Assembly: GCA_900541485.1 (NCBI GenBank)
Contig: UQJW01000001.1
Coordinates: 62,001 to 126,000 of the forward strand
Length of the DNA: 64,000 nt
Reading direction: 5' to 3'
From: an uncultured Dialister sp.
GTDB lineage: Bacteria > Bacillota > Negativicutes > Veillonellales > Dialisteraceae
This document shows, one piece after another, positions 26,386 to 34,772 of this stretch (position 1 is its first letter; every line of letters begins with the position of its first letter). The notes beneath the pieces were generated by a model that had not been told where the DNA came from, made no database searches, and saw only the letters and a list, made by a program, of their open reading frames with translations. Both the position numbers and the translations under genes were made by a program.

Positions 26386-27522
26386 ATGGATTTTTCAATT
26401 ACGCCAAAACAACAAGAATTTATTAAACTGACAAAAAAGATTGTAGAAAAAGAAATTACGCCCAGGGCATTGCATATCGATAAAAGTGGCGTTATGGATG
26501 AAGAACTTCTTGATATTTTGAAATCTTCCGGAATGACACAATTGTCTGTTCCGAAAGAATATGGTGGAGCAGGGCTGGACTTATTGACAGTGGCATTGAT
26601 AGCAGAAGAGCTTGCTAAGGGATGTGCAGGCATAGCAACCTTGTGTGCAGCAAATTCACTGGCGGCTTATCCTATTCTGCTTGCAGGAAATGACAGACAG
26701 AAAAAGGAATTCTTTGATTGCTTGAACCAAGGAGGAATGGCCTGTTTTGCTTTAACAGAACCTAATGCAGGATCTGATGCGGGTGCGGTAGCCTGTCGTG
26801 CCCAAAAAGTAGAAGGAGGCTATATTTTAAACGGAACAAAATGCTTTATAACAAATGCCCCTATTGCAGATAAGATTACTCTTTTTGCAAATACAAGAGA
26901 GTCCGGTGGAATCAGGGGGTTGACAGTCTTTTTGGTGGATGCGAATACACCGGGACTTTCAATTGGAAAAGAAGAAGACAAAATGGGAATTCGTGCTTCT
27001 GCAACTGCAGAAATTATTTTTGAAGATTGTTTTATTCCTGAATCATCCCTTATCGGAAAAGAAGGCAGAGGTTTTTTGATTGCTATGCAGACTCTTCAGT
27101 TATCTCGCCCTGTGGTGGCAGCGATTTCTGTGGGAATTGCTCAAGCTGCTATTGAAATGTCCGTAAAATATTCACATCAAAGAAAGCAATTCGGTGCGAA
27201 GATAGCTTCTTTTGAGATGGTTCAACAAATGATAGCAGATATGGTTCTTCAGACTGAAGCGGCAAGAGCTTTGACTTATAAAGCCTGCGTAATGCAAATG
27301 GAAAAAGATAAAAAAGCGGCGATGTTTTCTGCCATGTCTAAGTGTTACGCTTCTGATACGGCCATGAATGTAACTACTACAGCCGTTCAGGTTATGGGAG
27401 GAAATGGATATTCCCGTGAAAATCCGGTGGAAAAATATATGCGTGATGCAAAGATTATGCAAATTTATGAAGGCACAAATCAGATACAAAGATTGGTTAT
27501 TGCAAATGAAGCAGTATATTAA
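26386..27522 (+). CDS. Acyl-CoA dehydrogenase (short-chain/butyryl-CoA type)
   Basis: 378 residues, full length. The FAD- and substrate-binding motifs ALTEPNAGSDAGAV near 125 and ITNAPIADKITLFA near 160 are present. The catalytic glutamate is expected in MQIYEGTNQIQRLVIA near 360. The best fit is the butyryl-CoA dehydrogenase group. ATG 26386 follows GGAGGGG. The gene is monocistronic; no etfAB or crotonase genes adjoin it, so its pathway (butyrate formation or acyl oxidation) cannot be fixed from context. Confidence 0.92.
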   Translation: MDFSITPKQQEFIKLTKKIVEKEITPRALHIDKSGVMDEELLDILKSSGMTQLSVPKEYGGAGLDLLTVALIAEELAKGCAGIATLCAANSLAAYPILLAGNDRQKKEFFDCLNQGGMACFALTEPNAGSDAGAVACRAQKVEGGYILNGTKCFITNAPIADKITLFANTRESGGIRGLTVFLVDANTPGLSIGKEEDKMGIRASATAEIIFEDCFIPESSLIGKEGRGFLIAMQTLQLSRPVVAAISVGIAQAAIEMSVKYSHQRKQFGAKIASFEMVQQMIADMVLQTEAARALTYKACVMQMEKDKKAAMFSAMSKCYASDTAMNVTTTAVQVMGGNGYSRENPVEKYMRDAKIMQIYEGTNQIQRLVIANEAVY

Positions 27523-27549
27523 TTAGACTGTAAATCAATTGTCAGTAAC

Positions 27550-27577
27550 TTGACAATCGTGTCTCTAATGATAAAAT
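27550..27577 (+). promoter_or_regulatory. Sigma-A promoter of pheST
   Basis: Perfect TTGACA (27550-27555), 16-bp spacer, TAAAAT (27572-27577). The -35 lies within a small inverted repeat (ATTGTCA at 27538-27544, TGACAAT at 27551-27557). Transcription should start near 27584, at the beginning of the T-box leader. Confidence 0.7.
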
Positions 27578-27599
27578 AAAAACATGTTATTTTATATGA

Positions 27600-27808
27600 A
27601 AGCAATGATAAAGAAGAGATTTTTTAATTCTGTTCAGAGAGTTGGCGATAGTGAGATGCCAGCAAGATAGAAAAATCGGTTCACTTTTGAGCATTTTGTT
27701 GAATCAAGTAGGCAAAACGTACAACTGCGTTAAAGTTACCCGAGTGATAAATTAGGGTGGTACCGCGACAAACTTCGCCCCTCTTTGGAGGGCGGAGTTT
27801 TTTATTTT
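27600..27808 (+). promoter_or_regulatory. T-box riboswitch (phenylalanine) with terminator, leader of pheST
   Basis: The T-box sequence AGGGTGGTACCGCG is at 27754-27767 and the probable specifier codon TTC (Phe) at 27680-27682, followed by ACTTTTGAGC. The terminator hairpin at 27771-27795, with a single bulge, runs into a T tract to about 27808. Uncharged tRNA-Phe is expected to stabilise the antiterminator and allow pheST expression. The 322-bp gap between the dehydrogenase gene and pheS is filled by this element and its promoter. Confidence 0.93.
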
Positions 27809-27844
27809 AGGATAAAAACAGATTTGAATATAGGAGGAATGAAT

Positions 27845-28894
27845 ATGGACGCATTAGATTTAAGTAGTACTGCAAAAGAAATGAAAAAAGACCTGGCTGA
27901 ATTAAGTAGTTTTGCGTTTGACCAAATATCTGCCTGTAAGGATGAAAAAGCGCTGCAGGAAATCAAAGTTTCTTTTTTAGGTAAAAAAGGAAAGCTGACA
28001 GCCATTCTCAAGCAAATGAGAGAACTTTCAAATGAAGAAAAACCTGTTGTGGGTGCTCTGACAAATACAGTGCGTGCAGATATTGAAGACAGAATTTCAG
28101 CTAAATTAGAAGAGCTGAAAACAATGCGTCTGAATGCCAAGATTAAGAATGAGACTGTAGATATTACATTGCCCTCCCGCCGCAGGATAACAGGACATGT
28201 TCACCCTTTGGATAAAGCATTGCGTGAAGTTATGAAATCTTTTATTCGTATGGGCTATTCTGTAGAAGAGGGGCCTGAAATTGAAGAGGATTTCTATAAT
28301 TTTGAGTGTTTGAATTTGCCGAAGGATCATCCGGCACGAGATATGCAAGATTCATTTTATATAACTCCGGAGATATTACTCCGCACTCATACCTCACCGG
28401 TACAAGCAAGAACGTTGCGTAAGCATGAGCCGAATACACCAATCCGTATGATTGCTCCCGGGAAGGTTTTCCGCTGGGACAATGATGCTACACATTCTCC
28501 GGTTTTTCATCAGGTAGAGGGGCTCGTTGTTGATAAGGGAATAAAATTTTCCGACTTAAAAGGAACACTTGAAATTTTTCTAAAAGACTTATTTGGAACT
28601 GATACGAAAATTCGTTTTCGTGCCAGCTATTTTCCATTTACAGAACCTTCTGCTGAAGTTGATATTTCATTTGCATCAAGGACACATGCGGCAAGCGATG
28701 ATCCGGACTGGCTTGAAATTTTGGGATGCGGAATGGTGCATAATATGGTCCTTAAAATTAACGGATATGATCCGGATATAGTCAGCGGTTTTGCTTTTGG
28801 TATGGGAATTGAACGTATTGCCATGCTACTTTACGGAATTGATGATCTGAGAAACTTTTATGAAAATGATGTCAGATTTTTGAAACAATTTTAA
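27845..28894 (+). CDS. pheS: Phenylalanyl-tRNA synthetase alpha subunit
   Basis: 349 residues. N-terminal coiled coil (to about 90), then the class II catalytic core: HPLDKALREVMKSFIRMGY near 120, RTHTSPVQARTL near 182, PGKVFRWDNDATHSPVFHQVEGL near 203, and motif 3 GFAFGMGIERIAMLLYGI near 318. It charges tRNA-Phe as an alpha2-beta2 enzyme with PheT. ATG 27845 is chosen because AGGAGG (27832-27837) is 7 nt before it; ATG 27839 would be too close. Controlled by the T-box leader. Confidence 0.97.
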   Translation: MDALDLSSTAKEMKKDLAELSSFAFDQISACKDEKALQEIKVSFLGKKGKLTAILKQMRELSNEEKPVVGALTNTVRADIEDRISAKLEELKTMRLNAKIKNETVDITLPSRRRITGHVHPLDKALREVMKSFIRMGYSVEEGPEIEEDFYNFECLNLPKDHPARDMQDSFYITPEILLRTHTSPVQARTLRKHEPNTPIRMIAPGKVFRWDNDATHSPVFHQVEGLVVDKGIKFSDLKGTLEIFLKDLFGTDTKIRFRASYFPFTEPSAEVDISFASRTHAASDDPDWLEILGCGMVHNMVLKINGYDPDIVSGFAFGMGIERIAMLLYGIDDLRNFYENDVRFLKQF

Positions 28895-28908
28895 GAAGAA
28901 AGGGAAAT

Positions 28909-31386
28909 ATGATGAATGTATCATTGAAATGGCTGGGGACACTTGTTGATATAAAAGGTATTGATGTTGAGGAAATGGCTGAAACACTCACTGTGGATGG
29001 AATCCCTGTTGAGCATGTCATGTATCCGGGACGAGGAATTAGCGGAGTCGTAATCGGGAAAATATTAGAGATTAACAAACATCCTGATGCAGAAAAACTT
29101 TTTGTTTGTCGGCTTGATGTAGGTAATAAAAAAACTATACAAGTTGTAACAGGAGCATCTAATGTACAGGTGGGGCAAATAGTACCTGTTGCACTACCGG
29201 GGGCGCATATACCGGCAAGGCATGAAGCCGGTGCACCCGGAGGTTTATCTCGTGGAGACACAATTATCGAGTCCGGTGAGTTACGCGGTATAAAATCAGA
29301 CGGCATGATATGTTCTGCCGGCGAACTGGGGTTAGATGCTGATTTATTCCCTGATATAGATAAAGAAGGAATCATGGTTCTTCCGGAAGATACGAAAGAG
29401 GGAATGGATATTCATGAGCTCTTTGATTTGGACGATGTAATTTATGAAATGGAATTAACGGCTAATCGTTCGGATTGCTTTAGCATGATAGGAATGGCAA
29501 TGGAAGTAGCCGGAATTTTTGAGAGAAAATTAGCATTACCTGTTATAAAAGTAGTGGAAAATGGAAATGCTATTGAGGGACGTGCATTTGTTCATATAGA
29601 AAATGCTGAATACTGTAAACGTTTTTGCGGCAGGCTTTTGGAAAATGTTAAAGTCGGTCGTTCTCCGGTATGGATAGAAAATCGGTTAAGGAGTAATGGT
29701 ATTCGTCCGATAAATAATATTGTTGATGCAGCAAATTATGTAATGCTGGAGACAGGACAGCCCTTGCATACATATGATTATGATAAGGTGTCTGGGCATA
29801 GCTTAACCTGCCGTTTTGCAAAAGAAGATGAAAAAATTATAACTCTTGATAAAAATGAAAGAGTCTTAAATCCGACGGATTTGGTGATTTCTGATGGAGA
29901 GGGAAAGGCAATCTGTGTTGCCGGTGTTATGGGGGGACTGGATACAGAGGTGACTGAGAATACGAAAAATGTCTTTTTGGAAGCTGCGGTGTTTGACAGT
30001 GCTTCCGTTCGACGCACGTCCCGCCGGTTAGGGTTGAGATCAGAAGCATCAGGTCGGTATGAGAGGGGAATTCATCTATCCAGGACAGAATTGGCGATTG
30101 GCAGAATCTCACAAATCTTAATCGAGCAAGGTGCATGTACGGTTGCTTCCGGAATGGTTGAGCAATATCCTATAAAACCTGTATCACAAGTGATAACAAC
30201 GACTGTAGATGCAATTAACCGATATATCGGAATTGATTTGCCGAAAAAAAGTATGATTGATATTTTAAGAAGATTGCACTTTAAAGTACACGAAAATGAT
30301 GGGGTAATAAAAGCGACAGTTCCGGAGTTCCGACTGGATGTGTGCGGTATGCCTGATTTGGCAGAAGAAGTTGCCCGTGTGTATGGTTATGCGAATATTC
30401 CGATTACGACGCCTTGGAGCGCTATTACCAAAGGCATGATGAGCAAAGAACAGGAAGTGTTGTTTGCAATCAGTGACAGACTAATCAATAAAGGATTATC
30501 TCAAGTTATCAACTATAGTTTTATGGATAAAAAGGATTTGGAAAAATTAAATTTTCCTAAAACCGATAAAATTTATCAGGTAATCCCGGTACTTAATCCC
30601 ATTTCTGAAGAATATCCCGATATGCGAACATCTCTTTTACCGGGGCTATTACATACATTGAAATATAATTTGGCACAAAAGAATAAGCAGATATCTGTTT
30701 TTGAGCACGGACATGTTTATGAACCTAAATCATTGCCATTAAAAGAATTACCGAACGAATATGCTATGATAGCAGGTGCTCTTTGTGGAAATCCGGCAGA
30801 AAAAGGATATCCCAATGTTCAAAAAGAATATGATTTTTTTGACATAAAAGCCATTGCAGAAGATATTCTTTCTGCTATAGGAATTAGGGGTTACAAAATT
30901 GAAAGAACGGATTATCCTGCTTTTCATCCCGGAATCTCCGCCAGGTTTGTGAAAAGTGGCGTAACTTTAATTACTTTTGGGGAATTTCATCCACGGGTCT
31001 TAGATCTATGGGGAATAAAGGAAAAAGTATACGGATTTGTTCTTTCGATTCCGGATATTTTACCGCTCATAAGCAGTGTAACCGACTATCATAAAATTCC
31101 TAAATTCCCTGCTGTGGAAAGAGATCTGGCAATTCTTGTGCCTGAATATCTTTCTAATGAGGCTGTAGAAAATATTATTCTGCAAGCCGGAACAGAGCAT
31201 TTAGAAAAACTTGTTCTTTTTGATTTATATCAAGGGAAACAAGTGCCGGACGGATTTAAGTCAATGGCTTATAATTTAAGTTTTAGAGCAGAAGATAGAA
31301 CATTGACTGACAAAGAAGTGGAATTATGGATAAAAAATATTATCGCTGCGCTTGAAAAAGAAAAAGCCACTCTAAGAACTGAATAA
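28909..31386 (+). CDS. pheT: Phenylalanyl-tRNA synthetase beta subunit
   Basis: 825 residues, full length. Domains in order: tRNA-binding EMAP-like domain (about 40-155, KILEINKHPDAEKLFVCRLDVG), B3/B4 editing domain (about 210-385), B5 (about 410-480), class II core-like domain, and a C-terminal ferredoxin-like anticodon-binding domain (about 735-825, KIPKFPAVERDLAILVPE). The start ATG is doubled (28909 and 28912). It follows pheS by 14 nt in the same transcript. Confidence 0.97.
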   Translation: MMNVSLKWLGTLVDIKGIDVEEMAETLTVDGIPVEHVMYPGRGISGVVIGKILEINKHPDAEKLFVCRLDVGNKKTIQVVTGASNVQVGQIVPVALPGAHIPARHEAGAPGGLSRGDTIIESGELRGIKSDGMICSAGELGLDADLFPDIDKEGIMVLPEDTKEGMDIHELFDLDDVIYEMELTANRSDCFSMIGMAMEVAGIFERKLALPVIKVVENGNAIEGRAFVHIENAEYCKRFCGRLLENVKVGRSPVWIENRLRSNGIRPINNIVDAANYVMLETGQPLHTYDYDKVSGHSLTCRFAKEDEKIITLDKNERVLNPTDLVISDGEGKAICVAGVMGGLDTEVTENTKNVFLEAAVFDSASVRRTSRRLGLRSEASGRYERGIHLSRTELAIGRISQILIEQGACTVASGMVEQYPIKPVSQVITTTVDAINRYIGIDLPKKSMIDILRRLHFKVHENDGVIKATVPEFRLDVCGMPDLAEEVARVYGYANIPITTPWSAITKGMMSKEQEVLFAISDRLINKGLSQVINYSFMDKKDLEKLNFPKTDKIYQVIPVLNPISEEYPDMRTSLLPGLLHTLKYNLAQKNKQISVFEHGHVYEPKSLPLKELPNEYAMIAGALCGNPAEKGYPNVQKEYDFFDIKAIAEDILSAIGIRGYKIERTDYPAFHPGISARFVKSGVTLITFGEFHPRVLDLWGIKEKVYGFVLSIPDILPLISSVTDYHKIPKFPAVERDLAILVPEYLSNEAVENIILQAGTEHLEKLVLFDLYQGKQVPDGFKSMAYNLSFRAEDRTLTDKEVELWIKNIIAALEKEKATLRTE

Positions 31387-31390
31387 AATA

Positions 31391-31430
31391 AAAAATAGAA
31401 AACGGTTTTATGGGCCGCTTTCTATTTTTT
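31391..31430 (+). terminator. Terminator of pheST
   Basis: AAAAATAGAAA (31391-31401) pairs with TTTCTATTTTT (31419-31429), extended by CGG/CCG after one mismatch, and ends in T's. Confidence 0.88.
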
Positions 31431-31466
31431 TATTTAAAGAACATTTATGCAAATATAAGAAGTGTT

Positions 31467-31475
31467 TGATATAAT
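31467..31475 (+). promoter_or_regulatory. Extended -10 promoter of the SpeH-like gene
   Basis: TGATATAAT with perfect TATAAT at 31470-31475; the start codon is 36 bp downstream. No good -35. Confidence 0.5.
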
Positions 31476-31511
31476 AAAAGAAATTATTTATATCAGATGG
31501 GGAGGGACGAA

Positions 31512-32012
31512 ATGTCTGACTATGTAGGAAAACATCTTCTTGTAGATTGCTATGGCTGTAAAACGGATATATTATCTTCATCTCATGATATTTTACAAAC
31601 GGTGTCTGATGGCGTTTCTTACCTTGGATTTGAAGTTGATGATACGTATTTGCATGAGGGAGAAGAAGAAATAATTGTGGCTGCTTACGGATCAAAAGCC
31701 CATGTCTGTATTCATGCTTATCCGGATATGGGTTATGCGGCTATAGATATTTACAGCTTTGACCCAAAATTAATTCCTGATAAAACAATGAAAATAATTC
31801 GTTCTATCTTAAAACCAGAAAGAATTCGTGCCACTTCAGTAAAAAGAGGGGATATGAGTGCGATTACAGATATGAAGCCTAAAACTAAATCGAAAACAAC
31901 TACCTTGCGAAAGTTTAGAAATACGGGGAGTAAAATCAATAAAGCAAGAAAAACAGTGGTACGTTATATAGCACATAAAAATGAAAAACGGGACGGATTA
32001 GGTCCGGAGTAG
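31512..32012 (+). CDS. AdoMet decarboxylase (SpeH)-like protein lacking the self-cleavage serine
   Basis: 166 residues. Residues 1-115 align with bacterial SpeH: GKHLLVDCYGC at 6-16 and HVCIHAYPDMGYAAIDIY at 64-81. In active SpeH the proenzyme is cut at Glu62-Ser63, making the pyruvoyl cofactor, with His68 and Cys83 assisting (Thermotoga numbering). Here the site reads Lys62-Ala63; His68 is kept; the Cys83 position is Phe. It therefore cannot form the pyruvoyl group in the usual way. Residues 120-160 are a basic, lysine/arginine-rich tail not found in SpeH. The ATG at 31512 follows GGGGAGGG. It has its own promoter and no polyamine genes around it. Function unknown. Confidence 0.8.
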   Translation: MSDYVGKHLLVDCYGCKTDILSSSHDILQTVSDGVSYLGFEVDDTYLHEGEEEIIVAAYGSKAHVCIHAYPDMGYAAIDIYSFDPKLIPDKTMKIIRSILKPERIRATSVKRGDMSAITDMKPKTKSKTTTLRKFRNTGSKINKARKTVVRYIAHKNEKRDGLGPE

Positions 32013-32043
32013 TAATAAAACATATAAAAACTGCAAAAGTCAT

Positions 32044-32072
32044 TTGACAGACCCATGTCTGCTTAGTATAAT
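32044..32072 (+). promoter_or_regulatory. Consensus sigma-A promoter of rplU-prp-rpmA
   Basis: Perfect TTGACA (32044-32049), 17-bp spacer, perfect TATAAT (32067-32072). The strongest promoter by consensus in the window. Confidence 0.9.
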
Positions 32073-32079
32073 AATTAAG

Positions 32080-32178
32080 TCATTGTACAGGGTGCTATGG
32101 CACAACCGCTCGAAATCGGCGATTAAATGCTTTTACTAAGAAGCTGCCGCACTCGGCGAGTATAGTATGAAGGAGGTG
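32080..32178 (+). ncRNA. L21 leader (autoregulatory mRNA element)
   Basis: An untranslated leader of about 100 nt lies between the promoter and rplU, ending in AAGGAGGTG. It contains short stem-forming stretches (GGTGCTATGGCAC, CGCTCGAAATCGGCG, GCCGCACTCGGCG) in the position of the Firmicute L21 leader, which is thought to bind L21 and limit operon expression. The call rests on position and hairpin content, not on a covariance search. Confidence 0.65.
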
Positions 32179-32183
32179 CACAC

Positions 32184-32492
32184 ATGTACGCAATTATTAA
32201 AACCGGTGGTAAACAATACAATGTTGAAGAAGGGAAAGTTATTACCATTGAGAAACTGGATGTTTCTGAAGGTGATAAAGTGACCTTTGATGAAGTTCTT
32301 CTTTTATCGGGAGACACGGTAAAAATCGGACAACCGATTGTTGAAGGTGCTAAAGTTATTGCGAAAGTTTTAGCACAAGGAAAAGAAAAGAAAATCAGGA
32401 TTTTCAAATACAAGGCAAAATCCAATTACCGCCGTCGTCAGGGTCATCGTCAGCCATTCACAAAAGTTCAAATTGAAAAGATTGAAGGTTAA
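32184..32492 (+). CDS. rplU: 50S ribosomal protein L21
   Basis: 102 residues. [19 protein letters not shown] at the N-terminus and [17 protein letters not shown] near the C-terminus are L21 signatures. AAGGAGGTG is well placed before the ATG. First gene of the rplU-prp-rpmA operon, overlapping prp by 1 nt (TAATG). Confidence 0.97.
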   Translation: MYAIIKTGGKQYNVEEGKVITIEKLDVSEGDKVTFDEVLLLSGDTVKIGQPIVEGAKVIAKVLAQGKEKKIRIFKYKAKSNYRRRQGHRQPFTKVQIEKIEG

Positions 32493-32818
32493 TGATTACC
32501 ATAAAAGTACATTTGGATTCTCAAGAGCGATACAGGGGATTCTCTATTTCCGGGCATGCAGACAGCAATCGTGAAAATGACGGATATGATCTTGTATGTG
32601 CAGCTGTATCAGGTGTCACACTGACTTGTGCGCTTGGTTTACAGAATGTTCTTCAAATAGAAGGCAGATATGACTCCAAATATGGATTTATGAATGTGGA
32701 TATTGGAAATCGGGCTGATAACCGGTCAGATATTCTGATAAAAACAATGTTATGTGGTCTTGAAGAAATCAGGAAAAGATATCCTGATACACTTAATTTA
32801 AAAATGATAAAGGGGTGA
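32492..32818 (+). CDS. prp: Ribosomal-processing cysteine protease Prp
   Basis: 108 residues. The catalytic pair is visible: His22 in SISGHADS and Cys36 in [11 protein letters not shown]. Prp removes the N-terminal extension of ribosomal protein L27 in Firmicutes and relatives. The L27 gene immediately downstream carries exactly such an extension. It sits in the conserved rplU-prp-rpmA order and overlaps the in-frame region upstream of rpmA. Confidence 0.95.
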   Translation: MITIKVHLDSQERYRGFSISGHADSNRENDGYDLVCAAVSGVTLTCALGLQNVLQIEGRYDSKYGFMNVDIGNRADNRSDILIKTMLCGLEEIRKRYPDTLNLKMIKG

Positions 32819-32823
32819 ATTAC

Positions 32824-33108
32824 ATGTTATTATTTGATCTTCAGTTATTCGCTCATAAAAAAGGTGTTTCCAGCACAAAAAACGGTCGTGATTCTAATGC
32901 ACAACGGCTTGGAACTAAAATGCATGACGGAATGATTGCTAAGGCCGGCAATATAATTGTTCGTCAGAGGGGTACACACATACATCCCGGAGTGAATGTC
33001 AAGATAGGTAAAGATGATACTCTTTTTGCTACAGCAGAAGGGAAAGTACATTTTGAACGTCTTGGTCGGGAAAAGAGACAAGTTAGTGTATATCCTGTCA
33101 GTGAATAA
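32824..33108 (+). CDS. rpmA: 50S ribosomal protein L27 with a cleavable N-terminal extension
   Basis: 94 residues. The protein begins [17 protein letters not shown]: the LQLF|A stretch matches the known Prp cleavage site, so mature L27 should start at Ala10. [12 protein letters not shown] and [23 protein letters not shown] are L27 motifs. ATG 32824 is preferred over an in-frame GTG at 32815 because AAGGGGTGA directly precedes it and the GTG lies inside that site. Confidence 0.96.
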   Translation: MLLFDLQLFAHKKGVSSTKNGRDSNAQRLGTKMHDGMIAKAGNIIVRQRGTHIHPGVNVKIGKDDTLFATAEGKVHFERLGREKRQVSVYPVSE

Positions 33109-33135
33109 CATACATAATTATTAAAAGATAAAATG

Positions 33136-33166
33136 AAAAAAGACATCCACAGGGGTGTCTTTTTTT
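33136..33166 (+). terminator. Terminator of the L21/L27 operon
   Basis: GACATCC (33142-33148) pairs with GGGTGTC (33153-33159) with one G-T wobble; an A run and a T run flank the stem. Confidence 0.88.
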
Positions 33167-33316
33167 ATTGCATATACAGATTTAAGACAGTAAAAACTAT
33201 TTATAATATGCAAGTTTTTATAAATCAGAAAGGATATAAAAGCCAAAAAACATGAGGGAATAAAAGATGGTAAAAGGGAAAAAGCCATAACCTGAATTAC
33301 GAATAAATGTTCCGTA

Positions 33317-33345
33317 TTGTTGATTGTGGTTTATTGTGGTAGAAT
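33317..33345 (+). promoter_or_regulatory. mraZ promoter (division and cell wall cluster)
   Basis: TTGTTG (33317-33322), 17-bp spacer, TAGAAT (33340-33345). Transcription should start near 33352. Two of the GTGGT boxes lie in the spacer and one directly after the -10. The roughly 150 bp upstream (33167-33316) show nothing I can identify. Confidence 0.65.
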
Positions 33346-33360
33346 GTGGTTAAAAGTGGG
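33326..33360 (+). promoter_or_regulatory. Probable MraZ operator: four GTGG boxes at 10-bp period
   Basis: GTGGT at 33326, GTGGT at 33336, GTGGT at 33346 and GTGGG at 33356: four boxes at exactly 10-bp spacing, one helical turn, on one face of the DNA over the promoter. A further GTGGG at 33364 is out of register and belongs to the ribosome-binding region. MraZ proteins of several bacteria bind GTGG/TGGG repeats of this spacing in their own promoter. Confidence 0.8.
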
Positions 33361-33375
33361 GAGGTGGGAAGAATA

Positions 33376-33813
33376 ATGTTTATGAATGAGTATTCACATA
33401 CGATAGATGCTAAGGGACGTATGATTCTTCCTGCTAAATTTAGGGATGAATTGGGGGACAGCTTTGTTTTGGCTCCCGGGTTGGATTCCTGTCTTTGCAT
33501 TTATCCGATGGAACGGTGGAATGCACTTCTTGCCAGATTACAACAATTACCTTTTACAGATAAAAGAGTTCGTAAAATTAAAAGATATCTGATTGGAAAA
33601 AGTACTGAAATTGAATGTGACCGCCAAGGTCGGATATTAATTCCTGCACACTTGCGAGAATTAGCTGCTCTAAAAAAAGAGGTTTGTGTTGTAGGGACAG
33701 GGGCTATGATTGAAATTTGGAATCCGGAATTACTTGATAGTGATGAAAATGGAGAAGAATCAATCGCGGATTTAGCGAACTCTTTAGATCTTCCTTTAGG
33801 CTTTGATATATAG
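33376..33813 (+). CDS. mraZ: Transcriptional regulator MraZ
   Basis: 145 residues with two AbrB-like SpoVT halves: NEYSHTIDAKGRMILPAKFRDELG at 4-27 and STEIECDRQGRILIPAHLRELA at 76-97, each with the DxKGR/DxQGR motif. MraZ forms a ring-shaped oligomer that binds repeats upstream of the dcw operon and usually represses it. Such repeats overlap the promoter here. ATG 33376 is preceded by GGAGG (12-nt spacing); a second in-frame ATG at 33382 is farther away. Confidence 0.95.
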   Translation: MFMNEYSHTIDAKGRMILPAKFRDELGDSFVLAPGLDSCLCIYPMERWNALLARLQQLPFTDKRVRKIKRYLIGKSTEIECDRQGRILIPAHLRELAALKKEVCVVGTGAMIEIWNPELLDSDENGEESIADLANSLDLPLGFDI

Positions 33814-33821
33814 AGGCGGAT

Positions 33822-34754
33822 ATGAAATATAATCATACGACAGTACTTTTAAAAGAAATGATTGATTATATCCTTACTGATATTAACGGTATTTATGTAG
33901 ATTGCACATTGGGCGGTGGAGGCCATTCTTTTGCTCTTTCAAAGGAGTTATCCGAAAAAGGTATTCTGATAGGTGTAGACCAGGACGGAGATGCCATAAA
34001 AGCTGCAGAAGAACGGCTCCGTGGAGCCCGGTGTAAACATGTGGCAGTAAGAAGTAATTTTTCTCTTATAGATGAGGTTTTGGACTCGCTGCATGTGGAC
34101 ATGGTGAATGGATTTATATTTGATTTAGGGGTTTCCTCATATCAACTTGATGAAAGTGAACGCGGCTTTTCTTACATGAATGATGGGAAACTTGATATGA
34201 GAATGGATCGCAGACAAGATTTGAGTGCTTATGAAGTGGTAAATACTTATACAGAAAAAGATTTGGAAAAAATAATTAGCGCCTACGGCGAAGAGCGTTG
34301 GGCAAGTCGCATAGCTGAATTTATTGTTGATAAAAGAGTAAATCGCCCGATAGAAACGACAGATGATTTAGTTAAGGTGATTAAGGCGGCCATTCCGGCA
34401 GGGGCCAGACGAAATGGACCACATCCGGCAAAAAGAACATTTCAGGCCATACGTATTGAAGTAAATAATGAATTAGGGATTCTTCAAACTACGATAGAAA
34501 AATGTGTGAAGCGTTTAAAAAAAGGCGGACGGTTGGGGATCATCACTTTTCAATCCTTAGAAGATAGAATTGTGAAAAATACATTTAAAGAAATGGAAAA
34601 AGATTGTATTTGTCCTCCGGATATACCGATTTGTGTTTGTAATCATCGGAAATTAGTAAGAAAGGTGGGGAAACCAATGAAACCCTCCGATGAGGAAATA
34701 AAAAATAATCCAAGGTCAAGAAGTGCAGTTTTAAGAGTTGTAGAAAAAGTATAA
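33822..34754 (+). CDS. rsmH: 16S rRNA (cytosine-1402-N4)-methyltransferase
   Basis: 310 residues. VDCTLGGGGHSFALSKEL near 27-44 (AdoMet loop), FDLGVSSYQLDESERGFSYMNDGKLDMRMDR near 103-133, and RTFQAIRIEVNNELG near 204 are RsmH signatures. It methylates N4 of C1402 in the decoding centre. It follows mraZ by 8 nt, the universal dcw order. Confidence 0.96.
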   Translation: MKYNHTTVLLKEMIDYILTDINGIYVDCTLGGGGHSFALSKELSEKGILIGVDQDGDAIKAAEERLRGARCKHVAVRSNFSLIDEVLDSLHVDMVNGFIFDLGVSSYQLDESERGFSYMNDGKLDMRMDRRQDLSAYEVVNTYTEKDLEKIISAYGEERWASRIAEFIVDKRVNRPIETTDDLVKVIKAAIPAGARRNGPHPAKRTFQAIRIEVNNELGILQTTIEKCVKRLKKGGRLGIITFQSLEDRIVKNTFKEMEKDCICPPDIPICVCNHRKLVRKVGKPMKPSDEEIKNNPRSRSAVLRVVEKV

Positions 34755-34772
34755 TTTGCAGAGGTAAAAACA

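Noticed and set aside
33326..33360. Short regular repeats suggesting a CRISPR-like or satellite array
   Set aside because: Units are 5 bp at a 10-bp period over a promoter, fitting MraZ operator boxes and not a CRISPR array.
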